Positions 1-8,535 of a stretch of 64,000 nucleotides of DNA are shown piece by piece. Positions within the stretch are counted from its first letter, which is position 1. Each line of letters begins with the position of its first letter. The notes under the pieces were generated by a model. That model saw only the letters and a program-made list of their open reading frames with translations. It ran no database searches and was not told the DNA's origin. The stretch is taken from the NCBI RefSeq assembly GCF_026651855.1, contig NZ_CP093280.1:4442001-4506000 (forward strand), read 5' to 3'. This DNA comes from Pseudomonas silvicola (GTDB lineage: Bacteria > Pseudomonadota > Gammaproteobacteria > Pseudomonadales > Pseudomonadaceae). The translations under genes were made by a program, and so were the position numbers.

Positions 1-1545
1 TCGATTAGTACCCTGCGACAAGCGCACATGGACTTCCTGACCTAGGCCATCTTCTGCGGTGAAAGCACACAGGGCCTGCGCGTCGCCGGGCAGACTGTTG
101 GCGACGAAGCGTTCGCCAGTCACTGCAAGCGTGCCGATGACGATGACTTCCTTGGGCCCTTGCTTGTCATAAAGCACGGTATAAGTGTCGACGCGGCCCG
201 GGCCACTGGCGTCCATCTTGAAGCCTGCTGGTGCCGCAGAGTCGAGGCGAGCTTGTTCCAGCGCACTGTTGCAGCGTTGAAAGGGCCGTGGCGTGGTGCT
301 GTAGATTCCGACCGCATGAGTGGAAAGGTAGCCACCATTTGCACCCACCAGGCCAAACGCGCCTGGGGCTTCGCGCAATCGTTCCATCATTTGCGTCAAC
401 GCGTGCAACGAATAGCCGTTGCCTGGACCACCGAAGAACGGCAGCCCACCCGTGACCGTCAGGCGGCGGGGATCATCGGCCTCGATGCCCAGGACCTCCA
501 TGGCATTAAAGACGGCAATGGGAAAACAGCTATACAGGTCCAAATAGCGCAGGTCATCGCTGGTGACCTTTGCCTGTTCCATTGCCTGTTTATAGGCTGC
601 GGCCATCGCGGGTGAGCGAGAGAGATCCTGGCGCTCCAGCACGCCACGTTCTTTGAATTCGCTGTAACCATGAAGGAACACCCATTTGTTTTGAGGCACG
701 CCAAGGTCACGTGCGAACTCTACAGTAGTCAACAGGAGGGCGGCCCCCAAGTTAACCTGGTCACGCGCCACCACGCTGATAGGGTAGGGATCACTGACCA
801 TTCGATTGTCCTCACGGACGGTGGCTATCGACTCTGCAGTGCGGATGCTCGGGCTGGCTGCATGCGGGTTGGTGTGAGCCACTTCGCTGAACGGGGCGAA
901 CAATTTTCCCATTTCCAGCCCATATTCCTCGCGAGACAGCCCCAGGCGCTTGCGCCTTGCCTGCTCGAAAAGCGGGTATAGGGTGCTGGGGGCGATCAAG
1001 TTCTGATCGCTCATATGCTTGGAGCGCACCATGCCGACGTTCCAGTGCCGATCGTCCAGCGCACCCTCGAGGGTTTCGCCCCAGTCTAACGTTTGCCCGG
1101 CCGATTGTGCATTGCGTTGGGTGGAGGTGGCTTCCCCAGAACAAAGCAGGGCCATCTTCAGTTGGCCAGTGTTGAGACGTTCGCAGATCTCTCCAACCAG
1201 TTTCTGTGGTTCGTCTCCGCAGGCGGGGGAGTACACATGCAACGTCGGGGAGGCGCCAAGCCGGTGAGCGATCGCAGCGGGTACGTTATCCGGCCCACCG
1301 AAGGGAAAGAGCTTGGCACGCAGTACCGCAGGGGTTGAGTCGGCGACTGTGCGTATGGCGTAGATGGCATCAATGTTACCGACCAAGAGGTCTAAACCCA
1401 GCGCGTCGTCACAGGCCTTCCTCGCTGCAAATGCAGCCAGGTCCGTAGGGGAGAGCTGTTGGTAGGACGCAGTATTCAGCTTATCCGAGTGTTCACCCAC
1501 CCCAATGAGTATGGGTGTGTTTCCAGCAAGATTTAGCTCGCTCAT
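1..1545 (-). CDS. thiolase-like acetyl-CoA acetyltransferase (SCP-x type), 3' end outside window
   Basis: The frame stays open from an ATG at 1545 to the window edge, giving 515 codons without a stop, so the C-terminus is missing. The protein resembles the SCP-x/lipid-transfer-type thiolases, which cleave 3-ketoacyl-CoA and often act on branched or ring-derived side chains. A likely nucleophilic Cys lies near residue 109 (SPACGDEPQ). The family-typical DLYSCFP segment and the glycine-rich GGLPFFGGPGN segment follow in the second half. The gene is last in a minus-strand cluster, 38 bases after the CoA-transferase gene, which suggests it performs the final thiolytic step. Its substrate cannot be read from the sequence. 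Confidence 0.82.
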   Translation of the reverse strand, partial: MSELNLAGNTPILIGVGEHSDKLNTASYQQLSPTDLAAFAARKACDDALGLDLLVGNIDAIYAIRTVADSTPAVLRAKLFPFGGPDNVPAAIAHRLGASPTLHVYSPACGDEPQKLVGEICERLNTGQLKMALLCSGEATSTQRNAQSAGQTLDWGETLEGALDDRHWNVGMVRSKHMSDQNLIAPSTLYPLFEQARRKRLGLSREEYGLEMGKLFAPFSEVAHTNPHAASPSIRTAESIATVREDNRMVSDPYPISVVARDQVNLGAALLLTTVEFARDLGVPQNKWVFLHGYSEFKERGVLERQDLSRSPAMAAAYKQAMEQAKVTSDDLRYLDLYSCFPIAVFNAMEVLGIEADDPRRLTVTGGLPFFGGPGNGYSLHALTQMMERLREAPGAFGLVGANGGYLSTHAVGIYSTTPRPFQRCNSALEQARLDSAAPAGFKMDASGPGRVDTYTVLYDKQGPKEVIVIGTLAVTGERFVANSLPGDAQALCAFTAEDGLGQEVHVRLSQGTNR

Positions 1546-1583
1546 GTATCTATGTCCTTCAGGCGGCATCTGTTGTGGAGGGC

Positions 1584-3995
1584 TCAGGCTTCGAGCACGC
1601 CTTCGATGATCAATGCTTCTATTTCTTCAGGAGCCAGGCCAAGCAAGCGTCGTGCGACCTCTCGAGTGTGCTCACCTTGCAGCGGCGCGGGACGTAGAGG
1701 CGGATCCGGCATGTGCAGAGAGTTGCCGATCCGGTTTTCCGTGGGTAGGGGGGCTGGTAGGCCGGGATGGACCAGCTCGCGGATGAAAGCCCTCGCCGCC
1801 AATTGAGGGTCATCGCGATATTCGCTCAAACGCAACATGAATCCTGCCGGCACCCCGTAAGCCTGTAAGTGACGAGTAGCGGCACGGGCCTCCTGCTTCG
1901 AAGTCCAGCCACTTAGGAGTGAGTTGATCTCTTCACGATGGGCGATCCGGCCTTGGGCAGTCGCATACACTGGCTTATCGAGCAGGTCTTCACGGTCGAT
2001 CGCTTTCAGCAGCGCTTGCCAGTGCGTCTGGGTGGTCACCGAGATGGCGCACCAGTTGTCGTCCCCTTCGCATGGGTAGATGCTATCGGGCTCCTGCCAT
2101 GCACTCTGGTTGCCTTCGGCACGGAACGAACCTGGTTGAAGCGATTCGAGCAAAAAACGTTCGCTTGCGCAGTTCAGGAAAATTTCTGCCTGGGACACGC
2201 TCACGCTTCCACCAATTCCTGTGCGTTGCCGTCGTAAAAGTGCTGCCAGGACGCCGATCACCGCGATCCTCCCGGCCACGTGATCAGGGAAAATCGTGAC
2301 ACCGTCGCCGAAGAATTCCGGAAGGTCTGGGTACCGCCATACTGCTGTCAGGCCTGCAGACGCGCGCACGAGAGGTCCGTATCCGGGGGTTTTGCTTTGA
2401 GGGCCTGTATTGCCCATTGCGCTGCTGTCGAGCACGACAATGCCAGGGTTGACGGTTTTGAGTGTTTCGTAACCAAGGCCCAAAGATTCCAGAGTGCCGG
2501 GCTTGAAGTTCGATAGCACTACGTCTGCATTGGCGACTAACTTCCTGAACAGCTCGCGACCGGCATCACTGCGCAGGTTTATGCCTATGCTTTCTTTATT
2601 GCGATGCCCTTGGGCAATCGAGGGGGTCATCAGCAGGCCTGTGCTGGACTGGCGCCCGCCATCGGGGAACGCTTTGTTCTCGATCTTGATCACTTCGGCG
2701 CCTTGGTCCGCCATCAGACGCCCGGCTTCCGCCCCCGCAACGATAACCCCCAGATCAAGCACCCTCAGCCCTTCCAGGGGGCGGCGCTTTGCTCCGTCCT
2801 GTGAAACGACAGTTCGATTACCGTGATTGGCGTCTTCAGCAAGCAGTGTTTCACTGTCTTGGCCCAGCGCAGGCGCGGGCCGGCGTATGCCTAGGCGCAC
2901 GCCGTCCAGCTCCAAAAAACCTGAAGGAACGAGCCCTGTGACACCCTCGCCGACTGTCAGGTTCGCGAACGATCCGCGGGCCTTGAAATGCTCGTCGGTC
3001 AGCACCTGAGCCGGTTCGGCAACGATGGCGATGGGTATACCGCGTCGTTGTGCTTCAACCAACAACTCCTGGCCAGTAAGCTGGCTGAACAAGTCCCGAA
3101 CCAATGCGTTAATCTGATCCATGGCCTGGCGACGTATCGCAATTTGCCCGTACTTGGGGTCTTGGAACGGGTGGTCGGGCCCTAACCATTCGCACATACC
3201 CTGCCACTGTCGAGGGTTCAATGTGCAGAAGCGCACGAACCCGTCTTTGCAGGGAACAATCGGATACAGCGCCACGGGTTCAGGACGACCGTGGGACGGG
3301 GAGTCCAGTGCTGACTTGCCCGCCTGAGCACTGCCGGTCACCCCGAGTGCAGGATCTAGGATTTGAGCGATTGCGTCCTGGATGGAAATGTCCAAGTGCT
3401 CGCCCAAGCCGGCGTGCCGGCGTTGCCAAACGGCCAGCAGGGCCCCCCATGCAACTTGAATCGCAGCGGATTCCCAGCACAGCAGGCCTGGGACCAGCAA
3501 AGGCATGCGGCCGGGTTTGCCGGAACGGCACAGTACTCCGCTCATAGCGGTGTGCACGCAATGGCTGGCCGTATAGTCACGGTAAGGTCCAGTGAGGCCA
3601 AAATCGCTGACCGAGACCACCACCAGGCCGGGATACTGGGTACGTATCTGTTCGACGGCCAAGCCCAATGCAGCGAGGCCATTCGGGCCTAGGCCGTCAA
3701 AAAGCAGGTCCGTGCTGCCGAGCAAGTCCAAGAAACGGGCCTGGTCGTCCTTGATCCGGAGATCCAGAACCAAGCTGCGCTTGTTGGCGTGGTGGGTTGC
3801 GAAGTGCAGGCTGTACCCGTTGAAGAGCGGGGCGGCGTGACGACCATCGAGGCCCGTCGGCGGCTCGACCAGAATTACATCAGCCCCCAGATCGGCCAGG
3901 AGTCGAGCCGCCATATCGGTTTTGCCGTTCGCGAGCTCTACGATACGCAGGCCCGAGAGTGGCAGAATTGCTTCGTTGCAAGCCGTGTCTGTCAT
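1584..3995 (-). CDS. twin-domain CaiB/BaiF (class III) CoA-transferase
   Basis: A protein of about 803 residues contains two complete CaiB/BaiF-type modules in tandem, at roughly residues 10-400 and 410-800. Each begins with the family's L.GLR(I/V)(V/L)(E/D)L segment. Class III CoA-transferases move CoA between carboxylic acids through an aspartyl-CoA intermediate. The C-terminal module keeps an Asp in FPDHVAGR at the expected position. The N-terminal module reads LCWESAA there, with Trp at the Asp position, so only the second half may be catalytic. I chose the ATG at 3995 over the one at 4007 because GGAG lies 8 bases upstream of it. The gene sits between an acyl-CoA dehydrogenase and the thiolase. 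Confidence 0.88.
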   Translation of the reverse strand: MTDTACNEAILPLSGLRIVELANGKTDMAARLLADLGADVILVEPPTGLDGRHAAPLFNGYSLHFATHHANKRSLVLDLRIKDDQARFLDLLGSTDLLFDGLGPNGLAALGLAVEQIRTQYPGLVVVSVSDFGLTGPYRDYTASHCVHTAMSGVLCRSGKPGRMPLLVPGLLCWESAAIQVAWGALLAVWQRRHAGLGEHLDISIQDAIAQILDPALGVTGSAQAGKSALDSPSHGRPEPVALYPIVPCKDGFVRFCTLNPRQWQGMCEWLGPDHPFQDPKYGQIAIRRQAMDQINALVRDLFSQLTGQELLVEAQRRGIPIAIVAEPAQVLTDEHFKARGSFANLTVGEGVTGLVPSGFLELDGVRLGIRRPAPALGQDSETLLAEDANHGNRTVVSQDGAKRRPLEGLRVLDLGVIVAGAEAGRLMADQGAEVIKIENKAFPDGGRQSSTGLLMTPSIAQGHRNKESIGINLRSDAGRELFRKLVANADVVLSNFKPGTLESLGLGYETLKTVNPGIVVLDSSAMGNTGPQSKTPGYGPLVRASAGLTAVWRYPDLPEFFGDGVTIFPDHVAGRIAVIGVLAALLRRQRTGIGGSVSVSQAEIFLNCASERFLLESLQPGSFRAEGNQSAWQEPDSIYPCEGDDNWCAISVTTQTHWQALLKAIDREDLLDKPVYATAQGRIAHREEINSLLSGWTSKQEARAATRHLQAYGVPAGFMLRLSEYRDDPQLAARAFIRELVHPGLPAPLPTENRIGNSLHMPDPPLRPAPLQGEHTREVARRLLGLAPEEIEALIIEGVLEA

Positions 3996-4060
3996 GGTTC
4001 GCTCCATTTAGTTCTGTAGGTGGGCGTACTCAATCATCTGCAGAAGTTCTTTTTGGCTGG

Positions 4061-5161
4061 TTAGGCGGTTCTGGCGGTCAGGGCACTCCCCAGGCGTTGG
4101 CGCAAGTACAGCGAATTGCCAAGGTGGGCGTGAAGAAATATTGCCCGTTTGAGGTACAGGTGCATGTCCGCCTCCCAGGTGTATCCGAAGCCGCCGTGCA
4201 ACTCGATGGTCTTGCGTGCCACGCGGAGGTAAGCATCGCTGAGGTGCGACTTCGCTAACGCCGCATAGCGGCTGGCCAGTGTTTGACCTGCATCCGCCGC
4301 CTGTGCTGCGTGCCATACCAGAGGGCGGTTGGGGTCGGCCTCAAGAGCGAGGTCAGCGAGCTGGTGCTTAACCGCTTGGAATTGTCCGATGGGAACGCCG
4401 AATTGCTCGCGAACCTTTGCGTAGTCCGCCGCCTGTTCTACGCACGCCCTAATGCCTCCACATGCTTGAGCAGCTTGCAGTACCCAGCCCGCATCGACGA
4501 TGGCCTGGCCGTATTCACCTCCGCCGGGAAGCGGGTCGATGACTGCGGCGTCAATGATGACGTCAGCGAGAAAACTGCCTGGGTCGACGCATGGCCTGTC
4601 GGTGCGGTTACCATGGGTTTGTTCCGGCGAAAGGATGCCCAAGCCGCCGCCGGTTAGGCCAACAACTATAAGTGAAGGAAGATCGCTACCTGATACTTCA
4701 AGATTGCTCAGTTGCTGGGGTGAGCTAGTACTTTGATCTATACGCCAGTCTTGTGGCAGGTACCGCCCGCCACCTCCGGCTAGCGCTACGCTACCGATCA
4801 GTTCGCCGCTGGCCAGCCGCGGCAGCCATTTGGCTTTTTGTGCGGGACTGCCTGCCCTCTGAATGGCCAGGCAGCACAGGTGATGGGCAATGAAAGGCAT
4901 AGGCGCCACGGCTGCGCCAACAACTTCATTGATCAGCGCGGTGTCGAACAGCGAAAGGCCGATGCCGCCGAATTGCTCGCCAATCAGCAAGCCAGCGAAG
5001 CCCAATTCGGCGAAGGCCTGCCACAGGAGCTTCAGTTCCTGTCGCCAGTCCCCTCGTCTATCGGCGATCTGGTGCAGAAAGGAGGAGGCCGCATGCTCGC
5101 TGAGGAACTTGCGTGCAGTATCGATGAATGCCTCTTGGTCATCGTTGAGTAGATAATTCAC
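4061..5161 (-). CDS. acyl-CoA dehydrogenase, 366 aa
   Basis: This flavoprotein-family protein starts with GTG at 5161, preceded by GAGGT about ten bases upstream. It shows the acyl-CoA dehydrogenase N-terminal helical domain, the AELGFAGLLIGEQFGG segment, and a C-terminal REQFGVPIGQFQAVKHQLADL signature with LHGGFGYTWEADMHLYLKR. Such enzymes introduce the alpha-beta double bond into acyl-CoA and pass electrons to ETF. It is followed 11 bases upstream by a second, dissimilar dehydrogenase. Pairs of unlike subunits form alpha2beta2 enzymes in steroid side-chain degradation, so a heteromer is possible. The central beta domain looks short, which also fits a partner subunit. Confidence 0.85.
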   Translation of the reverse strand: MNYLLNDDQEAFIDTARKFLSEHAASSFLHQIADRRGDWRQELKLLWQAFAELGFAGLLIGEQFGGIGLSLFDTALINEVVGAAVAPMPFIAHHLCCLAIQRAGSPAQKAKWLPRLASGELIGSVALAGGGGRYLPQDWRIDQSTSSPQQLSNLEVSGSDLPSLIVVGLTGGGLGILSPEQTHGNRTDRPCVDPGSFLADVIIDAAVIDPLPGGGEYGQAIVDAGWVLQAAQACGGIRACVEQAADYAKVREQFGVPIGQFQAVKHQLADLALEADPNRPLVWHAAQAADAGQTLASRYAALAKSHLSDAYLRVARKTIELHGGFGYTWEADMHLYLKRAIFLHAHLGNSLYLRQRLGSALTARTA

Positions 5162-5172
5162 GGCGGTATACC

Positions 5173-6366
5173 TCAGGAAACAGACGCGGGGTCCCGGGGC
5201 ATGCCCAGGCCGCGCTCGGCGATAACGTTACGCTGGATGTTCGAGGTTCCGCCGGCAATGGCGATGCCTAATGATCCAAGGTACTGGTTGAGCCATTTCT
5301 CCGGCCCTGCGTGCCCCTCATGACCAAAGGGGGAGAGCATGAAATCATCACCGAGAATGTCTTTGCAGATATCTGCCACTTCGCTGGCGATACGGGTGAC
5401 GATCAGCTTGTTCATCAAGGCCACGTTGCCAGGCTCCTGGCCTGCGAGCCGGAGAGCAAATTGCCTCTGCATGTTGTGGTAGTGCGCATTGACCATGCCT
5501 TCAAGGACCACAAGCCGGTCCTGGATGCGAGCATCGTGAATGGCGGGCTCGCCGTTGAAACGACACTGTTTGGCAAGCTCGAGCAGCTTTCGATGCAACG
5601 TCATTGAACCTTCTGCAGCGCCAATGAAGCCAGCACGTTCGGCGCTCAAGGTTGTCTTGGACACCTTCCAGCCCTCACCACGCTCACCTACAATCCAGTC
5701 AGCGGGTGTCGTTGCAGCATCGAAGAAGATTTCGCTGAACTCTTCACTCCCATTGATTTGCCGCAAAGGACGGATGGTGATTCCAGGTTGGCGCAAGTCA
5801 ACCAACAAGTAGGAAATGCCTGCATGTTTCGGGGCTTCAGGTTCTGTGCGGGCCAGCATGAACAGGAAGTCCGCCTCATTTGCACCCGAGCTCCAGATTT
5901 TTTGGCCGTCAATGATCCACTGACCGCTTTCTAGCCGGGCTTTGGTCCTGATGGAGGCCAGGTCTGATCCGGAATTGGGCTCGCTGTAACCTTGAGCCCA
6001 CCGGATCTCTCCGCTGAGGGTGGGGCCAATGAAGCGCTCTTTCTGCCATTCGCTGCCGCAGGCCAGGAGGGTTGGTACCAACATGCCGTAACCACCGCCG
6101 GACACCTCCATGGGAGCGCGTACGCGGGTGAACTCCTCTTGGATGATTTGCGCCTTGAGCACGTCCGCTGGCTGTTCGGAGCCTCCGTAGGCGCGAGGTA
6201 CATTGCGATATAGGTACCCCTTTGACGTCGCCAGCGTGCGGAAACTGCGTTCGTGAGCCAGCCGCCCTTCGCCTTTGACCAGATGCCAGTGCTCCCTCAG
6301 AAAGTTCGCTACGACTTCCCGGAACTCAACCAGGTGCGGGGCATCAAGGAAATCAGCGGCGCTCAT
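5173..6366 (-). CDS. acyl-CoA dehydrogenase, 397 aa
   Basis: The start is the ATG at 6366, which overlaps the stop of the upstream hydratase gene as ATGA; this shows translational coupling and rules out the longer upstream frame. The protein has the full three-domain architecture: N-terminal helices, the middle domain with QGYSEPNSGSDLAS and KIWSSGANEADF, and a C-terminal GGTSNIQRNVIAERGLGMPRD. In MCAD-type enzymes a catalytic Glu precedes the GTS motif, but here that position is Gly. The base must therefore lie elsewhere or in the partner dehydrogenase encoded 11 bases downstream. The physical substrate is not deducible. Confidence 0.88.
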   Translation of the reverse strand: MSAADFLDAPHLVEFREVVANFLREHWHLVKGEGRLAHERSFRTLATSKGYLYRNVPRAYGGSEQPADVLKAQIIQEEFTRVRAPMEVSGGGYGMLVPTLLACGSEWQKERFIGPTLSGEIRWAQGYSEPNSGSDLASIRTKARLESGQWIIDGQKIWSSGANEADFLFMLARTEPEAPKHAGISYLLVDLRQPGITIRPLRQINGSEEFSEIFFDAATTPADWIVGERGEGWKVSKTTLSAERAGFIGAAEGSMTLHRKLLELAKQCRFNGEPAIHDARIQDRLVVLEGMVNAHYHNMQRQFALRLAGQEPGNVALMNKLIVTRIASEVADICKDILGDDFMLSPFGHEGHAGPEKWLNQYLGSLGIAIAGGTSNIQRNVIAERGLGMPRDPASVS

Positions 6367-7646
6367 GACTTGCGCTTCCCGGCCAAGAGTTCCCAGTGTC
6401 TGGCCATCATCCGTGCGGCGCGCACCTGTAGTTCGTGGGGGACAGTCGGAAGCACCATCGTGTCGGTACGACTGGGCAACACCACGACGGCATCGCACAA
6501 AACAGTGTCTTCACCACGCTGGTTGGTCATTTTCAGTTTGACGTCCACCAGGTTCAAGCCGTCCTCACTGCGTTTGCCCACGATCTCGCCGCTGATGAAC
6601 TGAGTGTCACCCATGTAGTTGAACTTACGGATCTCGTCGTATTGCTTGAACACCCAGCCGTGATCGCCGATCCAGTCGCTGAGGTAGCGAAACAGGTAGT
6701 TCTCGCGCATGACGCCATAGTCATACGCCATGGGATTGCCAATGGCTTTGGCCCAATCACTGTCCCAGTGAAGTCGCTGTGCGACGTCTGGGATACCGTG
6801 GGCGTTGTTGACGTAGAAAGGCGCAATTCGTTTGCGGTTGTTGTTCCACAGTCGGCCGCTACGCAAACCATATGGTACCCAGCCATAACCACCTCCGTGA
6901 AAATTGACCACATCGGTGACCGTTAGTGGCCCGCTTGCTCCTCCCGGCAGGGCCTGACCGACGTCCAGGTCTTCAAAGTACAATGGCTCGGCGGCACGGG
7001 ACTGTTCGGCGCTGTAGATTTCGTCAATGCGCGTCAAATCTGCTTCGGTATAGGTTGCCGGCTGGATATCCTTGTACTTGCCTGTTTCACGCGCTTTCTT
7101 GCGCTCCGTCATAATGGCGCGGTAACGATATACAGAAACGACTTCACCGCGTTGGTTGACTTTGACCTGGCTGTTAAAGCGAGTCACCGAGCGCCCGGCG
7201 AATTCGGACTGTTTTACCTCGAGCCCGTCCTCTCCACCAAAGCTATACAAGGTGTCACCCGGGAAAATTGGCCGGTAGAAGGTCCATTCGCCACCGGAGA
7301 TGAACATGTGGATACCGCGAAAAAGGCTCTTGGTTGCGGCCTTGAGTTCTGCTGGCAGAGGGTCGCCGAGCATCGGCCGGTTGATCACCCCGGCCATCAT
7401 GGACGGTGCGATCACGGATCCCCAGCGGCTGCTTGCCGCGTGTTCAGGGTCGCAAAAAAGTGGATTGTCACTGCCGCAGGCGTAGGCAAATGACCGAATG
7501 TTGTCGATCGAGGCGGTGCCGATCTGTTCCTGATCGCGGCTGGCAAGGTCGACGTGCAGCAGCAGTTTCGCACGCTCAATGTCGTGATCAGTGAGTTCGT
7601 AGGCGGTGGCTTTTTCAAATTCTTCAGTCAGGGTTTGCTCGGACAT
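6363..7646 (-). CDS. MaoC/FAS1-like double-hotdog enoyl-CoA hydratase
   Basis: The 427-residue protein appears to hold two MaoC-type hotdog folds. The N-terminal half contains GSDNPLFCDPEHA and SVIAPSMMAG, typical of MaoC_dehydrat_N proteins. The second half contains LYFEDLDVGQALPG and a PMAYDYGVMRENY segment where hydratase residues normally lie. These enzymes hydrate 2-enoyl-CoA and are frequent in steroid and branched-chain catabolic clusters. ATG at 7646 has GGAGAC upstream. The gene ends in an ATGA overlap with the following dehydrogenase gene, so the two are translationally coupled. It probably hydrates the product of that dehydrogenase pair (inference). Confidence 0.82.
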   Translation of the reverse strand: MSEQTLTEEFEKATAYELTDHDIERAKLLLHVDLASRDQEQIGTASIDNIRSFAYACGSDNPLFCDPEHAASSRWGSVIAPSMMAGVINRPMLGDPLPAELKAATKSLFRGIHMFISGGEWTFYRPIFPGDTLYSFGGEDGLEVKQSEFAGRSVTRFNSQVKVNQRGEVVSVYRYRAIMTERKKARETGKYKDIQPATYTEADLTRIDEIYSAEQSRAAEPLYFEDLDVGQALPGGASGPLTVTDVVNFHGGGYGWVPYGLRSGRLWNNNRKRIAPFYVNNAHGIPDVAQRLHWDSDWAKAIGNPMAYDYGVMRENYLFRYLSDWIGDHGWVFKQYDEIRKFNYMGDTQFISGEIVGKRSEDGLNLVDVKLKMTNQRGEDTVLCDAVVVLPSRTDTMVLPTVPHELQVRAARMMARHWELLAGKRKS

Positions 7647-7682
7647 GATGTCTCCGTCTGCTTTTTCGCGAGGTTATTGGGT

Positions 7683-8513
7683 TCAGGTACCGCTGAAAAC
7701 CGGATCGCGACGCTCGATAAAGGCGCGCACAGCTTCTTTGTGGTCATTGGTTTGGGCACTGAGGACGTTGAGGGTGGCCTCAAGGTCCAACGACGCGGGC
7801 AAACTCATATCCTGCGCTGCATTAAGGTTCTGCTTGATGTAACGCTGGATAATCGAGGAGCCAGCGGCCAACTGATTGGCCAAGATGTAGGTTTGAGCCT
7901 CCAGGGCTGCGTCATCTACCACGCGGGATGCATAGCCGATGCGCAGGGCCTCGCTGGCATCAACACGATCACCCAACAGCATCAACTCCCGGGTCTTCGC
8001 GGTACCCAGAAGGCGGGTCAGGAAATAGCTGATGCCGTAGTCGCCCGACAAGCCTGCCTTGGCAAACCCGGTAATGAATGAAGCGTTGTCCGACACCACC
8101 CGAAAGTCGCAGGCGGCCGCGATGGCCATGCCCACTGATACCGTAGCGCCACGAATCATGGCAATTGTCGGTTTAGGCATTTCAAACAACTGCCGACTGG
8201 CGTCCATGTTGCCCCGCAGCCAGTCGATGCGAGTGGCGAGGCTATCAGGGGCCTTAGGTTTGCTGACCTTCGGGGCTTCATCAGCGGACGCCGGTGCCGT
8301 TGGTTTACCGCTCAAGTCACCGCCGGCGCAAAATGCACGACCTGCTCCGCGTATGATCACGACCTTGGCTTCCGGATTTTTCGCCGCCTGGCCTACAGCC
8401 TCGGAAAAAGCGCGCATCAACGAAGGGTTGAACGCGTTCAAACGATCTGGACGGTTCAGCGTGATGGTCAAAACGCCGGCTTCCAGATTCTGCAACAGCA
8501 CTTCTTCGGGCAT
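7683..8513 (-). CDS. enoyl-CoA hydratase/isomerase (crotonase) family protein
   Basis: The 276-residue protein has crotonase-fold landmarks: GVLTITLNRPDRLNAF near the N-terminus, the oxyanion-hole segment AFCAGGDL at residues 60-67, and GATVSVGMAIAAACDFR in the middle. The two Glu residues used by classical crotonase are replaced, with Ala in AIAAACD and a non-acidic residue in the GFAKAGL segment. Asp158 in LSGDYG is kept, as in several isomerase or C-C-bond-cleaving members. It may therefore be an isomerase, hydrolase or lyase rather than a hydratase. It lies 36 bases upstream of the MaoC-type gene in the same operon. Confidence 0.85.
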   Translation of the reverse strand: MPEEVLLQNLEAGVLTITLNRPDRLNAFNPSLMRAFSEAVGQAAKNPEAKVVIIRGAGRAFCAGGDLSGKPTAPASADEAPKVSKPKAPDSLATRIDWLRGNMDASRQLFEMPKPTIAMIRGATVSVGMAIAAACDFRVVSDNASFITGFAKAGLSGDYGISYFLTRLLGTAKTRELMLLGDRVDASEALRIGYASRVVDDAALEAQTYILANQLAAGSSIIQRYIKQNLNAAQDMSLPASLDLEATLNVLSAQTNDHKEAVRAFIERRDPVFSGT

Positions 8514-8535
8514 TACATTCTCCAGAGGCGTCTAT

